A stretch of DNA of 64,000 bases. It comes from an uncultured Thermoguttaceae bacterium (GTDB lineage Bacteria; Planctomycetota; Planctomycetia; Pirellulales; Thermoguttaceae). Positions within the stretch are counted from its first letter, which is position 1. Each line of letters begins with the position of its first letter. Location: assembly GCA_938042245.1 (NCBI GenBank), contig CALIRO010000050.1, positions 23,321 to 87,320 on the forward strand. The letters run 5' to 3'. Below, in pieces: positions 8,837 through 18,093 of the stretch. Both the position numbers and the translations under genes were made by a program. The notes under the pieces were generated by a model, which was not told the DNA's origin, searched no databases, and was given only the letters and a program-made list of their open reading frames with translations.

Positions 8837-10207
8837 TTAGGCTTCCAGTTTCCAGGGGGGGCGCATGGGGCGATCCAGCAGGCGATTGGCCTCCTGGTCG
8901 TTGAGGAATGCCTCGGCCACCGGATCGTACCGCAAAGGCCGTTCCAGCAAGATGGCAATCTGCTGCAACCAGCAGAGGGCGTCAGACCGAACGGCAATAT
9001 CAATCGGCGCTGCTGGTTTCGTGAGGCCCTTTATGGCGTCGAGGAAATTGGCATGGTGGTTCCGGCTCTCAAATAGGTGAACGTCATGGGGGCCGAGTTT
9101 TACTTTCAAAAGCGTCTTTGGCTCGGCGTCCAATTTCTGCCGATCCACATGAATCCAGCCTTCCGTACCGATAAACAAGATACCATGTCCATAGCCAGCT
9201 ACTTGTTGTGGATGCTTCTTGGCTGTATGGTCGTCCATGTGGACTAGCAGCACGCCGTTGGCGTAGCGGTTTTCCACCTGCCAACAGGTGGCCGCATCGG
9301 TCAACATGTCTTTGGGGAAAATGCCTTTACCCTGCACCTCTACTGGGCCGCTCAGTTCCGTGCCGTTGCCCCATTGGGCGATGTCCAAATGATGGACGCC
9401 CCAATTGCCGATCATACCCATACAATAGTCCAGAATACTGTACCAAACGCTCCAGCCCTCTTTTTCGGTCCAAGGTCGGCATCGCTGGTAACAATAGGGT
9501 GCTTCCGGGGCCGGGCCAAGCCACATGTCGTAATCCAGTTCCTTCGGCACCGGCTCGGTAGGTTGCTTGGGACAGGTCCAACTGGGCGGCACACCGACGA
9601 GAATGGTCTTCAACTGCCCAATCTTGCCGCTTCGCACCAGCTCACAGGCAAATCGAAACTTTCCGTCGGAGCGTTGCTGCGTGCCAAACTGGAAAACCAC
9701 GCCAGTTTGTTTGACGACTTTTCGGAGTACCTGGGCGGCGCGGAAACTCCAGCCGATCGGCTTTTCACAATAGATGTGTTTGCCCCGGCGGGCCGCCTCC
9801 GCAGCAAGAATCGGGTGCCAATGGTCCGGAGTGGTGATCTGAATGGCATCGATGTCCTTTCGTTCCAATAACTCTCGGAAGTCTTTATAAGCCGCGCAGT
9901 CCTGATTCCCGTAGAATTCATCCACCGCCTGCTTGGCCCGCTGACGTTGGGTCTGGTGCACATCGCAGACGGCAAGGACCTGCACCTCCGGATTACCGCG
10001 GAAAGTGCGCATGTTGCCCATGCCCTGAATGCCCATACCGATACAGCCCAGCCCAATCCGGTTGGAAGGAGCTGGTCGGTCGGCCAGCCCCAGAGCCGAA
10101 CCTGGGATCAGCATAGGCAGCCCCCCCAGGGCGCTAAGAGCCGCCGATTGCCGCACAAATTCCCGCCGACTCGCCTTACGCCCCAAACGTTTCCCGGTCG
10201 AATCCAT
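8837..10207 (-). CDS. Tat-exported Gfo/Idh/MocA family oxidoreductase
   Basis: A 456-residue NAD(P)-dependent sugar oxidoreductase-type protein. The N-terminus has a twin-arginine signal (SRREFVRQSAALSALGG), so it should be exported folded, as is usual for this expanded planctomycete family. The Rossmann domain begins with IGLGCIGMGIQGMGNM, and the catalytic-lysine motif is CEKPIGWS, preceded by TTPDHWH. The C-terminal half is the Gfo/Idh/MocA alpha/beta domain. The frame opens at 10228, but ATG 10207 has AAGGAG eight bases upstream and begins just before the signal. The substrate is unknown. A second copy of the type lies at 54648. Confidence 0.9.
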   Translation of the reverse strand: MDSTGKRLGRKASRREFVRQSAALSALGGLPMLIPGSALGLADRPAPSNRIGLGCIGMGIQGMGNMRTFRGNPEVQVLAVCDVHQTQRQRAKQAVDEFYGNQDCAAYKDFRELLERKDIDAIQITTPDHWHPILAAEAARRGKHIYCEKPIGWSFRAAQVLRKVVKQTGVVFQFGTQQRSDGKFRFACELVRSGKIGQLKTILVGVPPSWTCPKQPTEPVPKELDYDMWLGPAPEAPYCYQRCRPWTEKEGWSVWYSILDYCMGMIGNWGVHHLDIAQWGNGTELSGPVEVQGKGIFPKDMLTDAATCWQVENRYANGVLLVHMDDHTAKKHPQQVAGYGHGILFIGTEGWIHVDRQKLDAEPKTLLKVKLGPHDVHLFESRNHHANFLDAIKGLTKPAAPIDIAVRSDALCWLQQIAILLERPLRYDPVAEAFLNDQEANRLLDRPMRPPWKLEA

Positions 10208-11023
10208 AGGAGATCTCCTTGCCAACAAAGAGAAGGAACGAACCCCAGAGGTAAAAACTGAAACACTCGTTCAACACTTTCTCAGGAGGGGGGAAATTGG
10301 ATGGCGACTTTGTTAGGCTGGCCGTTCAAACCTGAGTAACCATTCCGCCGAACGGACACAGGGGGTTATTCTGGACCAGCAGGGGACCCGAGCTGCTCAG
10401 CGCCGCCCAAGCGGCGGTCTAGGAGTTGCAGCAACCCAGGGTTTTTGTGTCCGGGAGTCGCCCGCCCCTTTTCTACGGCGGACAAGAAAGTAACTCCATC
10501 GGAACCTGGATCGGTGCTTTCGCTCTCGAGGAGAGGCTACAGCTCTCCATTCGGCTGAAGGATTACAAACCCGAATGGATGGGGAAACGCATACGGGCTG
10601 CCTCTTATTTTGCCCAGGAACGAAGCGAAATAGAAGAGGGAGGCGGGGGGACCGAACCACCGGAAAAAAGGGAGGGTGAAGATGTATGGGAGAGACGATG
10701 CTTTTGTACTCGGATGCGAATGGGGCTCGGGAGTGTGGAACATTTTTACATCGTCCGCCTTTGGACCCACCCTCCTAGGAGGCGGTGAGAAGAGAAAGGA
10801 ACGGATATCCTGGAATGAATCGGACGGATCTTCGAATTGGCTACCCCTCGACCCACCTCAACCCACAAAGCTTGATGTAAAAAGGGAGGGTTTGGGATTC
10901 CTTCAAAGAACCCCATACCAGAACTAGAGTCCAAAGGCCGAAGTTTCGGTAAGGCAGACAGAACAAGATTGACCCTCTGGGATGGCAGCGGCGGCATCTC
11001 CGAGAGGACCAAATAATCGTAAC
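10208..11023. other. Intergenic region without a recognised gene
   Basis: About 800 bases between the divergently placed Gfo/Idh/MocA gene and tRNA-Phe. It contains a GCCGCCCAAGCGGCGGTCTAGG palindrome (about 10402-10423) of the dispersed CGCAAGCG family and a purine-rich stretch (10540-10700). Short open frames on both strands have no family resemblance or convincing ribosome-binding sites, so I leave them uncalled. Confidence 0.6.
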
Positions 11024-11096
11024 TGGACAGGGGCGGGATCGAACCGCCGACACCTGGATTTTCAGTCCAGTGCTCTACCAACTGAGCTACCTGTCC
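11024..11096 (-). tRNA. tRNA-Phe (GAA)
   Basis: On the minus strand the sequence folds as a standard 73-nt cloverleaf: acceptor stem GGACAGG/CCTGTCC (11090-11096 with 11025-11031), D arm with AGCTCAGTTGGTAGAGC, an anticodon stem CTGGA/TCCAG with loop CTGAAAA, and a T arm with GGTTCGATCC. The anticodon GAA (plus-strand 11061-11063) reads phenylalanine codons. The discriminator is A (11024). The bases that follow are not CCA, so the 3' CCA must be added by tRNA nucleotidyltransferase. Confidence 0.97.
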
Positions 11097-11446
11097 GGAG
11101 TTTGAAGGCTGTAAGCCAAAGGGAAACCAAACCTTGGCTGGGCCGGGACGGTAACTTCCCTAGAAAGTAGTCAGAACAATTTCTATTTTATTCTTCCAAC
11201 CGGCTTTGTCAAAGAGGGGCACCAGAGTGGGATTTTCCTTGGGTAGTTTAGGTGGATTAAAAAATCTAAGTAAATTAGGCAAAATTGGATTTGCCTCAAA
11301 GATACAGATTACCCATATTGATTATTTTATCTATTTTATCATTCGAAAAGAAGTTCCTCTGGTCACGAAGCGAAGATTTCGGTAAAGACGTGCTAATAAC
11401 CCTGTTAGGAGAAGTAGGTAGGCAGAATTGGGAGATTTTTCCCCCG

Positions 11447-12907
11447 ATGGGTTGGCCGTCAGGTTGGCAGTGGAGAGGACTCTCAAAACTCCCCTCCATT
11501 TGGGGTATTTGGGGGAGTGGGATATTGCTGATTGTAGGTCTGGGTTGTGCAGGCCGGGTTTTAAAGTCTCCGCCGGAAGAGCCGCTGTTTGGGCCGGGGG
11601 TAATGAAATTGTCGGAGGCCCAGCAGAGCGAAGGAAGACCAACCCAGCCCATCCGCGCAGAGATTGCCGACGCAGAAGTGCTCTCTCAGGCCACTCCGCC
11701 CAAAAACCTGCTCCGCGCCGGAGCAGCCGAAAGCCAAAAAGCTGAGCGGTATTATGTGTTGAGAGCTGAGCAATGTCAGGCGTTGGCAGCGGCTCATGCG
11801 GTCTGGGGGAATATTTTGGACGAAGAGAGCGAGTTGGCCGCTGCGCTAGTAGGGCTGGGCCGGACACAGCGAGCACGATCGGCTGCGTTACAGAGCGATT
11901 TGTTACGGTATGCTGCTTTGGCCGAACGCAATCGAGCCGCCGCTGACGCCTTGGAATTATTTTATCGGCTGGCCGAAGCGGAGGCCCATTGGGACCTGTG
12001 CCAAGCGGCGCTGCAATTTATCGACAAGGGCTACCAGGACCATCTTCCTTCGGCAAGCTCGGAGGTTGATAGCTCCACATCCTCCGGATCGACCTCCGCC
12101 GGAGAAGTTAAACAGACCCCCAAAGCCAGCCACTCGGATCAGGCGATCCGTGCCGATTCCGAATCCTGGCAGCATCGTCGCCGATGGCAGAAGCGGTTGA
12201 AAGAACTAGGCCAACAAATCGAATATCTCAACAGTCAACTGCGTCCGATCCTAGGAGGGCAGTTGGGCGACTGTCGGCGGATATGGCCCTTGGTCAGCCT
12301 TCAGGTCCAACCAGAACCATTGGATGTCGAAAAGGCGGTACAGCAAGGCTTAGACCAACGAGCCGAACTGCGGGCCCTGCGTCGGCTGCTGCGGGAGATC
12401 GATGCCAATGATTTACGAGCGGTGCGCCAGGCCTTGGAACAATGGCATCCAGGCTTGGGGGCCACGCCCTCCCGGTTTCCTGCCATCGCCCAATGGCTAG
12501 GCACGGCACCCCAACATATCGAAGCGGCTGTCCGAGAAGAGCAAATTCGCTTTCTCCTTGCCCGCCGGGAAAAAGAGGTGGAAGAACAGATTCGGCAGAA
12601 GGCCCGACAGGTGGAAGTTGCTTTGGCCGAGATAGCCCAAGCACAGCAGGCATATCGGGCATCGGAGCAGTCCAGAGGCCCAAAAGCCTTGGCCGCTCCT
12701 CCACCGAAAGTAGGCGATGCCAAACAGGAACCCTCCCCCGGCCAAATGGCCGCCCAATTAGCCTTCTATGAGGCGCAGGTTGCCCTCTTGAGTCGGGTGG
12801 TCGCCTGGAAAATTGCCGAGGTTCGGTTGAAAGAAGCGATGGGGATCTTGGCCCGGCAGACCGGCTATCCGTTGCCGGAAGACGCTTGGCAAGGAATGCC
12901 ACTGTAA
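11447..12907 (+). CDS. TolC-like coiled-coil lipoprotein (putative outer-membrane efflux family)
   Basis: A 486-residue protein with a lipoprotein-type signal: hydrophobic GSGILLIVGLGC with a lipobox cysteine near residue 37. The mature part is mostly helical, rich in Ala, Glu, Gln, Arg and Leu, with long heptad-like stretches (about residues 95-160, 240-290 and 310-440). The pattern (paired helical hairpins, LDQRAELRALRRLLREID) resembles outer-membrane factors of the TolC/NodT type, but no efflux partners lie nearby and the beta strands are not clear. The frame is open from a TTG at 11285; I chose ATG 11447 because it places the signal correctly. Moderate certainty; a general periplasmic coiled-coil lipoprotein is the alternative. 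Confidence 0.6.
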   Translation: MGWPSGWQWRGLSKLPSIWGIWGSGILLIVGLGCAGRVLKSPPEEPLFGPGVMKLSEAQQSEGRPTQPIRAEIADAEVLSQATPPKNLLRAGAAESQKAERYYVLRAEQCQALAAAHAVWGNILDEESELAAALVGLGRTQRARSAALQSDLLRYAALAERNRAAADALELFYRLAEAEAHWDLCQAALQFIDKGYQDHLPSASSEVDSSTSSGSTSAGEVKQTPKASHSDQAIRADSESWQHRRRWQKRLKELGQQIEYLNSQLRPILGGQLGDCRRIWPLVSLQVQPEPLDVEKAVQQGLDQRAELRALRRLLREIDANDLRAVRQALEQWHPGLGATPSRFPAIAQWLGTAPQHIEAAVREEQIRFLLARREKEVEEQIRQKARQVEVALAEIAQAQQAYRASEQSRGPKALAAPPPKVGDAKQEPSPGQMAAQLAFYEAQVALLSRVVAWKIAEVRLKEAMGILARQTGYPLPEDAWQGMPL

Positions 12908-13160
12908 TTAATCTGCCAACGTGGGTGCTCAGCCCAAAAGGCCGAAGACCTGCTTTGTTTTAATCCTCTTTCACCAGCCGGATTATCGGAAGTGCCTAAA
13001 ACGGGCAGTACTAAGAGGCGTTAAACCATCAAAAAGTGTATCGAGCCTCTGTAGGTGGCGAATAGCGCGCGCAAAGGTGGGTTTGTTAGCGCCTGTCAGT
13101 GGGAACCCTACCGGGCCAGAGGGATTGGATTGGCGGGTTGCCAGGGGAAACCCGAAGTTG

Positions 13161-13655
13161 CTACCGGAAGGGCCGAGGCGGGCTAGGCATCCATTGAGCA
13201 CTGGGGCCTGGTTTGCCATTGGGAGGGCCAGGCGGAACCGGAGGGGCTTCCACCGGCGTGGCTTTCTCCTGCAGACTTTCGCCTATGCGAGGATACGCAA
13301 AATAGGCCAACGGTTCGTGCGGTTGGGCATGCCAAGGATATTCAAAATAGTGCCGATAGTTATAGGGCTGCCGGTAATAGTAACCATGGAAGGCGGGATA
13401 GCGATGGATGTCTCGCGCATTGCCCGGATAACAGCCGAAGCGAGGTTGGTAACAAGTTTGCGGCATAGGACCAAACCAATCCCAAGCCAATCGGCGTACA
13501 GGCTTGTTCCCCCCTCGTAGGGTATAAGCCACATCTCCTAAAGAACAACTTTCACAAGTTCCTTGAATGGGTTGAACTTCAGGAGGGCTGGGAGTCAGGC
13601 TCGGGTCGGCTGTCTGCCCTACCATTATTAGGACGCTAAGCACCAGCACATTCAT
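13161..13655 (-). CDS. Small secreted Tyr/Pro/His-rich protein
   Basis: A 164-residue protein with a signal peptide (MNVLVLSVLIMVGQTADP). The mature chain has a cysteine pair (CESCSLGD), then a dense aromatic and Pro-rich middle (YYYRQPYNYRHYFEYPWH) and a Pro-rich end. It resembles short secreted planctomycete proteins of unknown function with a Y-x-Y-R-x-x-F-x-Y-P-W-H core. The longer frame starts at 13697, but ATG 13655 has AGGCGG upstream and opens directly into the signal peptide. No function can be assigned. Confidence 0.65.
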   Translation of the reverse strand: MNVLVLSVLIMVGQTADPSLTPSPPEVQPIQGTCESCSLGDVAYTLRGGNKPVRRLAWDWFGPMPQTCYQPRFGCYPGNARDIHRYPAFHGYYYRQPYNYRHYFEYPWHAQPHEPLAYFAYPRIGESLQEKATPVEAPPVPPGPPNGKPGPSAQWMPSPPRPFR

Positions 13656-13699
13656 GGAACCGCCTTTCTTTTTTTGAGAATCCGTCCTGGAATCCACAA

Positions 13700-14570
13700 A
13701 TCAGGGTAGTTGAAATACCCCCTTAGGGTTATTCAACGCCTCCTGGAGACGAAGATCACCCTTATTGGGAATCGGCTAACCGAGCCTCTGCAATCCACTT
13801 CGCTCCAGAGAATTGTGAAAAATGGGGGTTGATTTTACGGTGGGACCAGCCAAACCGGGGCCTAACCACCAAAAAGGGACCTCCCCATCACTGGGAGATG
13901 CCGCGTCAGACGGATGTGCGTCTTCCGAGGGTCTAAATAATCTAAATTATACCTAAGGAAGCTCTGCAAAATCCTAAACATCACATGAACTTTATGAACA
14001 TTTGATCTTTTCCTTTGCCTATCGGTTCCCATAGCTGGGTACTATATATTGAGTCTAATATTGGTAGTGCCACTATATGTTGGGCAATGGCGGGAGATTC
14101 CGAAATAGTGTAAAAATATCTCCTTTGGGTTATTCAGAGGCTCCCTAAAACCTCCCTTCTCAAAGGCCTCCACCGAGGGAACCTTCCTATGGGGATATAG
14201 TGATTAGAGTAAGAATTTAGGGTGGTAGCAGCCCCCCCAAAAGTTTAGTTTCTTCGATTTGGACAATCTATCTTAACAATCTTGCTAAACCTGCCGGTTC
14301 CATGTTGCAAATGTTACTTTTCAGCCAGGCTTACTTTGGGGAGATGTTGTTTAAGCCCATTTTCAAAAAGGGCCCAAAAACAGAAACTTTCTCTTGAGTT
14401 TTGAGATGGGCCAATTAAAATAGAGGGTATGAGATATTTAGATAAAATAAGTCGTTTACGCAATTTACAGAAGATAGATTGTCTTCTTAGACCTGCCAAG
14501 GTGGGCTTATCCGGAACAACTTTGGGTCTGGCTTTCTTTGTGTGAGCTCCTTTAAAGAAGGACAGTCCGG
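13700..14570. other. AT-rich gene-free region upstream of the sigma-54 activator
   Basis: About 870 bases, clearly more AT-rich than the genes around it, with no credible coding frame. Two imperfect copies of a roughly 20-base block containing GGGTTATTCA lie at about 13720-13745 and 14121-14146. A C7 run is at about 14231. I looked for a -24/-12 promoter (GG-N10-GC) and found only a near miss with the wrong spacing (about 14293-14306). It may hold regulatory sequence for the divergent genes, but nothing specific can be supported. Confidence 0.5.
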
Positions 14571-15956
14571 ATGAACCCCTATTTGGTGGTGTGGAGTCGA
14601 AACGAGAGCTTGATTGCTCAGCTTCGGGCGCGGTTTGCCAGCCAATTTGAATTCATGGTGCTCGAAGGGGGAGAAAATCTGGAAACAAAGCTGGCCGACA
14701 CCCCTATTCGGGCAGTACTGATCCATCTGGATCGGTCCATTGGCAACGGCCATACCAGTAACAAATACTTGGCCCATATCCGTCGTTCGGTGGCAACGGC
14801 CCCTATGTATGGGTTGGTGGAGCCGGACTGCCACTCTGAAACCGTCGAACACCTCTCCCGATGGGTTCGGGAACTATTGTATCTTCCGGAGGAGTTTGGA
14901 CGGCTGGATCGACTCTTGTTGGAGGATGATTTAGGGCTGGATTCCGAGTTATTAAGCCATTTTGTTGGCTTGCCCTATCGGGTGCTGCGGGGAACCACTC
15001 GTTCGTTGGTTACCTTTGCGTCGTCGATGTTTGAGATGTTTGAGGAGTTGAAGGTGGCTGCCGCCCATGATGTAACCATTTTACTGATTGGCGAGACCGG
15101 CAGCGGCAAGACGTATTTGGCGCGGCTGATTCACGAGCTTTCCCCCCGTCGGAATCATCGGTGTTTGACCGTGGCTTGTGGGGCGCTGCCCCCGGATTTA
15201 ATCGAGAGCGAGCTTTTCGGCTATGTTAAAGGGGCCTTTACCGGAGCGGATACGGACAAGCCGGGCAAGTTTGCGGCGGCTGACCGAGGCACTTTGCTCC
15301 TGGACGAAATTGACGTTTTGGCCCCCAAACAGCAGGCCAAGTTGCTGCGGGTGATCGAAACCGGAGAATATGAGCCGGTCGGTTCTAACGATACTCGGAT
15401 TTCGCATGCGCGGCTGATTGCAGCATCGAACATCGATCTGGAAAAGCTCGTCGAAGCGGACAAGTTTCGCCGAGACCTTTACTATCGCCTCAACACCTTA
15501 AGTTTTCATCTGCCACCGTTGCGGGAGCGGCCTTGGGACATTGAATATTTGGCTCGCAAATTTGCCATTGAGCATAGCCGGGCTCATCAGATTGAGCTCA
15601 AACACATCGAGCCGGAATTTTTGGCGGCTCTGCGTCAGTATCCTTGGCCGGGCAATATCCGAGAGTTGGAAAATGTTATCCGGCGGGCGGTGCTTTACTG
15701 TCGGGACGGCGTGCTGACAGTAGCCGACCTGCCCAGTGCCATGCGACCTCCTACGGCCGGTCGATCTAACCACAGCCCAGATCGACAGCATCCGTTGACA
15801 TTGGAGGAACGGCTTCGGCAAGTGGAACGCCGCATCATCGAAGAAACCCTTCAGCGCAATAATTACCGTCGCACCGAAACCGCCCGAGAATTGGGCATTA
15901 GTCGGGTTACCCTTTATAACAAAATGAAAAAGCTCGGTATTTTGCATCTGCTCTAA
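14571..15956 (+). CDS. Sigma-54-dependent transcriptional activator (receiver-like, AAA+, Fis HTH)
   Basis: A 461-residue NtrC-type enhancer-binding protein that remodels sigma-54 RNA polymerase by ATP hydrolysis. Residues 1-120 look like a degenerate receiver domain. The AAA+ core has Walker A GETGSGKT (from residue 174), the sigma-54-contacting GAFTGA loop (221-226), Walker B LLLDEID, and sensor/arginine-finger segments FRRDLYYRLN and PWPGNIREL. The C-terminus has a Fis-type helix-turn-helix (TARELGISRVTLYNKMKKL). GAFTGA is intact, so true sigma-54 activation is expected. No histidine kinase is adjacent and the target genes are unknown. Confidence 0.92.
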   Translation: MNPYLVVWSRNESLIAQLRARFASQFEFMVLEGGENLETKLADTPIRAVLIHLDRSIGNGHTSNKYLAHIRRSVATAPMYGLVEPDCHSETVEHLSRWVRELLYLPEEFGRLDRLLLEDDLGLDSELLSHFVGLPYRVLRGTTRSLVTFASSMFEMFEELKVAAAHDVTILLIGETGSGKTYLARLIHELSPRRNHRCLTVACGALPPDLIESELFGYVKGAFTGADTDKPGKFAAADRGTLLLDEIDVLAPKQQAKLLRVIETGEYEPVGSNDTRISHARLIAASNIDLEKLVEADKFRRDLYYRLNTLSFHLPPLRERPWDIEYLARKFAIEHSRAHQIELKHIEPEFLAALRQYPWPGNIRELENVIRRAVLYCRDGVLTVADLPSAMRPPTAGRSNHSPDRQHPLTLEERLRQVERRIIEETLQRNNYRRTETARELGISRVTLYNKMKKLGILHLL

Positions 15957-16074
15957 TGGCAAAGGCTCTCGGGCTGGTCCACCGGATGGAGCAGGCAGGA
16001 AGAACTTTTCCAGATGCAAGGTTTTGGGAAGGAGGGGGTTGGTAGGTAGCTAGATATGGACAAATATACATGCC

Positions 16075-17670
16075 ATGGTAGTAACACAATTGCCCGTACC
16101 TACTCAGGCAGGCAAAGTTGGGCGGATCGCTCTTGCCGGTCGACTGCCCCGGTTGGACTCCGGCACAGTGGGCGTAGTATTTACCTTGGCTTTGGTGTTT
16201 TTGTTTATATCTATTCACCGGCTCCATCCGACGGATCTATGGGGCCATCTCAATTTTGGCCGATGGATCGTTCAAAATGGTCGACTGCCCCAGGCCGACC
16301 CCTTTCGGCCTGAGCTACCTTCCGAACCGTTTGTGCCCAGCTGGTGGCTGAGTCAGGTCATCGGGTATGGGTGGTATCGGCTGTTTGGCTTGGAAGGATT
16401 GGTGGCTGGCCATGCAGCGCTGGTAACGCTGATGGTGGGCTTGCTGATCGGAGCGACGGCTGCTCGGGGCACCCCATTGGGTTGGGCCGTTGTTGCCGGC
16501 GTGGTCGGTTGTATGCTGGCTATTCCGATTCTCGGAGTGATTCGGCCGCAACTGTTTGGGATGGTGGCTTTGGCGGCTGTGTTGTGGGGCGTTGCCCAGC
16601 TAACGGAGCGATGGACGCCGCTTGTTTGGCTGGGGCCGCTTTTTGCCCTCTGGGCCAATTTGCATGGATCGTTTCTGGTAGGCTTGGTGGTGTTGGCTTG
16701 TCATCTGGTGGGCACCGCTTGGGACCGGTTTTGGGAAATAGGGGGGGTGGGGTCCGAACCGAGCGTTTGGCGCGGAAGATGGGCTCGGTTGGTTCGGGAG
16801 GCCGTCTTCTGGCGAGCGGCGGCAGCGGTGGGGATCGCCGCCCTGGGCAGTTGCCTGAATCCCGAAGGGCCGAAACTGCTTGCCACGGTGGCTGCCTTCT
16901 CCTCGCACCAACCGCTTCGAGACATTTCCGAATGGCGCCCGATGACCATCCACAGCTTTAGCGGCCTGTTGATGCTTTGTACCGTGCTGGTGACGGGAGT
17001 GCTTTTGCGATGGAGTCCCCGGCGTCTGTGGGCCAGCGAAGTGTTGCTGGGATTGCTGGTCGGCATTGGGGCGCTTGGGGCGATTCGGATGCTGGCCTGG
17101 TGGGCGCTTGTGTGGCCGTGGTTGGCGGCGCCCCATGGAGCCGCTATCGCTCTGCTTTACGGCAAAGCCCGTCCCCCCAAACAGGAATCTACGGAGGCCC
17201 AAATCGCCTGGCGATGGGCCGCTGCTGTGGCTGTGATCGTGCTGTGCCTATGGTGGTCGCCGCCGGTCCATGCATGGTTAACCGGCCATCCCAGGCCGCC
17301 GGAAAACATCCTTTCCAAAGATACGCCGGAGGCGCTTGCCCAATTCCTGCTGGATCGGCAGATTGAGGGCCGGATCTATGCCCCTATGCAGTGGGCTGAT
17401 TATCTGGTTTGGCGGACCGAGGGGAAGGTCGTCCCGCTAGTTCATTGTCATGTTCATTTGATCCCGCCGGGCGTTTGGGAGGACTTCTTGGCCTTGGAGC
17501 GGGCAAGCCCCCAGTGGGTGCAACTGGCCGACAAATATCCGTTGGACTATCTTATTGTCCACCGGCGGGAAAACCCGCATCTTGCCGCCGTCCTAGAGCG
17601 TCATCCCCGCTCCGAAGTGCTCTGGAAAGACAGCCAAGCCTTGCTCGTCCGGTGGAAAAAGGCCGGGTAA
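16075..17670 (+). CDS. Polytopic membrane protein, possibly GT-C-type glycosyltransferase
   Basis: A 531-residue protein with about ten membrane helices and a soluble C-terminal part (from about residue 400). After the first helix comes DLWGHLNFGRWIVQNG followed by a DPFRPE segment. This acidic/His-containing first loop, with a 'DPF' after it, resembles the luminal loop of GT-C-fold lipid-sugar glycosyltransferases and related planctomycete membrane proteins. No assignment to a named family is safe. Directly downstream lies a short repeat block. Confidence 0.6.
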   Translation: MVVTQLPVPTQAGKVGRIALAGRLPRLDSGTVGVVFTLALVFLFISIHRLHPTDLWGHLNFGRWIVQNGRLPQADPFRPELPSEPFVPSWWLSQVIGYGWYRLFGLEGLVAGHAALVTLMVGLLIGATAARGTPLGWAVVAGVVGCMLAIPILGVIRPQLFGMVALAAVLWGVAQLTERWTPLVWLGPLFALWANLHGSFLVGLVVLACHLVGTAWDRFWEIGGVGSEPSVWRGRWARLVREAVFWRAAAAVGIAALGSCLNPEGPKLLATVAAFSSHQPLRDISEWRPMTIHSFSGLLMLCTVLVTGVLLRWSPRRLWASEVLLGLLVGIGALGAIRMLAWWALVWPWLAAPHGAAIALLYGKARPPKQESTEAQIAWRWAAAVAVIVLCLWWSPPVHAWLTGHPRPPENILSKDTPEALAQFLLDRQIEGRIYAPMQWADYLVWRTEGKVVPLVHCHVHLIPPGVWEDFLALERASPQWVQLADKYPLDYLIVHRRENPHLAAVLERHPRSEVLWKDSQALLVRWKKAG

Positions 17671-17721
17671 CGTCTCGACAACTGAAGTTGCCCGAGCCGA
17701 TCCTCCCCCCTCCGGTGTGGA

Positions 17722-17839
17722 AAAGCCCCTGGAAGTTTGTTGGTCCAGACTGGCTTGCTCACCAGACGCCCCGAAATTTGTTAGCCGTCGGCCAGACAAA
17801 GCCCCTGGAAGTTTGTTGGTCCAGACTGGCTTGCTCACC
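17722..17839 (+). repeat. Perfect 42-bp direct repeat
   Basis: Two identical 42-base copies, 17722-17763 and 17798-17839, start with AAAGCCCCTGGAAG and end with GCTTGCTCACC. Their starts are 76 bases apart. The 34-base spacer contains a degenerate version of the core (GAAATTTGTTAG). The copies lie directly downstream of the membrane-protein gene and before the hairpin cluster at 17838-17990. Confidence 0.85.
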
Positions 17840-17990
17840 GTCTAGACAGACCATCGCGCCGCCTAGACAGACGGCGTTGCGTAGCCTAGTCTGTGCTTAG
17901 TCTCTCCCGACTGAGCCAGGCCCCGTCTCGACAAACGACGGTGCAGGGCAGCCAGGCCACCGCGGCGTCTCGACAGACGACGTTCCGCTG
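17838..17990. repeat. Cluster of small CGTCT-N4-AGACG hairpin repeats
   Basis: Several short near-palindromes of the form GTCTNGACARACGNCG occur here: around 17840 (CGTCTAGACAGACC), 17862 (CCTAGACAGACGGCG), 17924 (CGTCTCGACAAACGACG) and 17968 (CGTCTCGACAGACGACG). Related copies occur at about 17673, 21853 and 54632. Each can form a 5-bp stem with a 4-base loop. They occupy the space between the membrane-protein gene and the GH20 gene. Confidence 0.6.
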
Positions 17991-18093
17991 GTTGCATTCT
18001 GCTGACTGCCGACGTATGCTGGCAAAAGAACGGATGCAGTGGAGCGTTTTCGAGGGAGTGCATCAGTCGCATCCTTTCCCAGAGGAGAAAGCC

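Noticed and set aside
10426..10788. Plus-strand 120-codon frame before tRNA-Phe
   Set aside because: No ribosome-binding site or relative; purine-rich sequence.
14285..14310. Sigma-54 -24/-12 promoter
   Set aside because: GG and GC are separated by nine bases instead of ten and the flanks do not fit the consensus.
17838..17990. CRISPR array
   Set aside because: The repeated motifs are short, irregular and self-complementary, with unequal spacing and no cas genes nearby.
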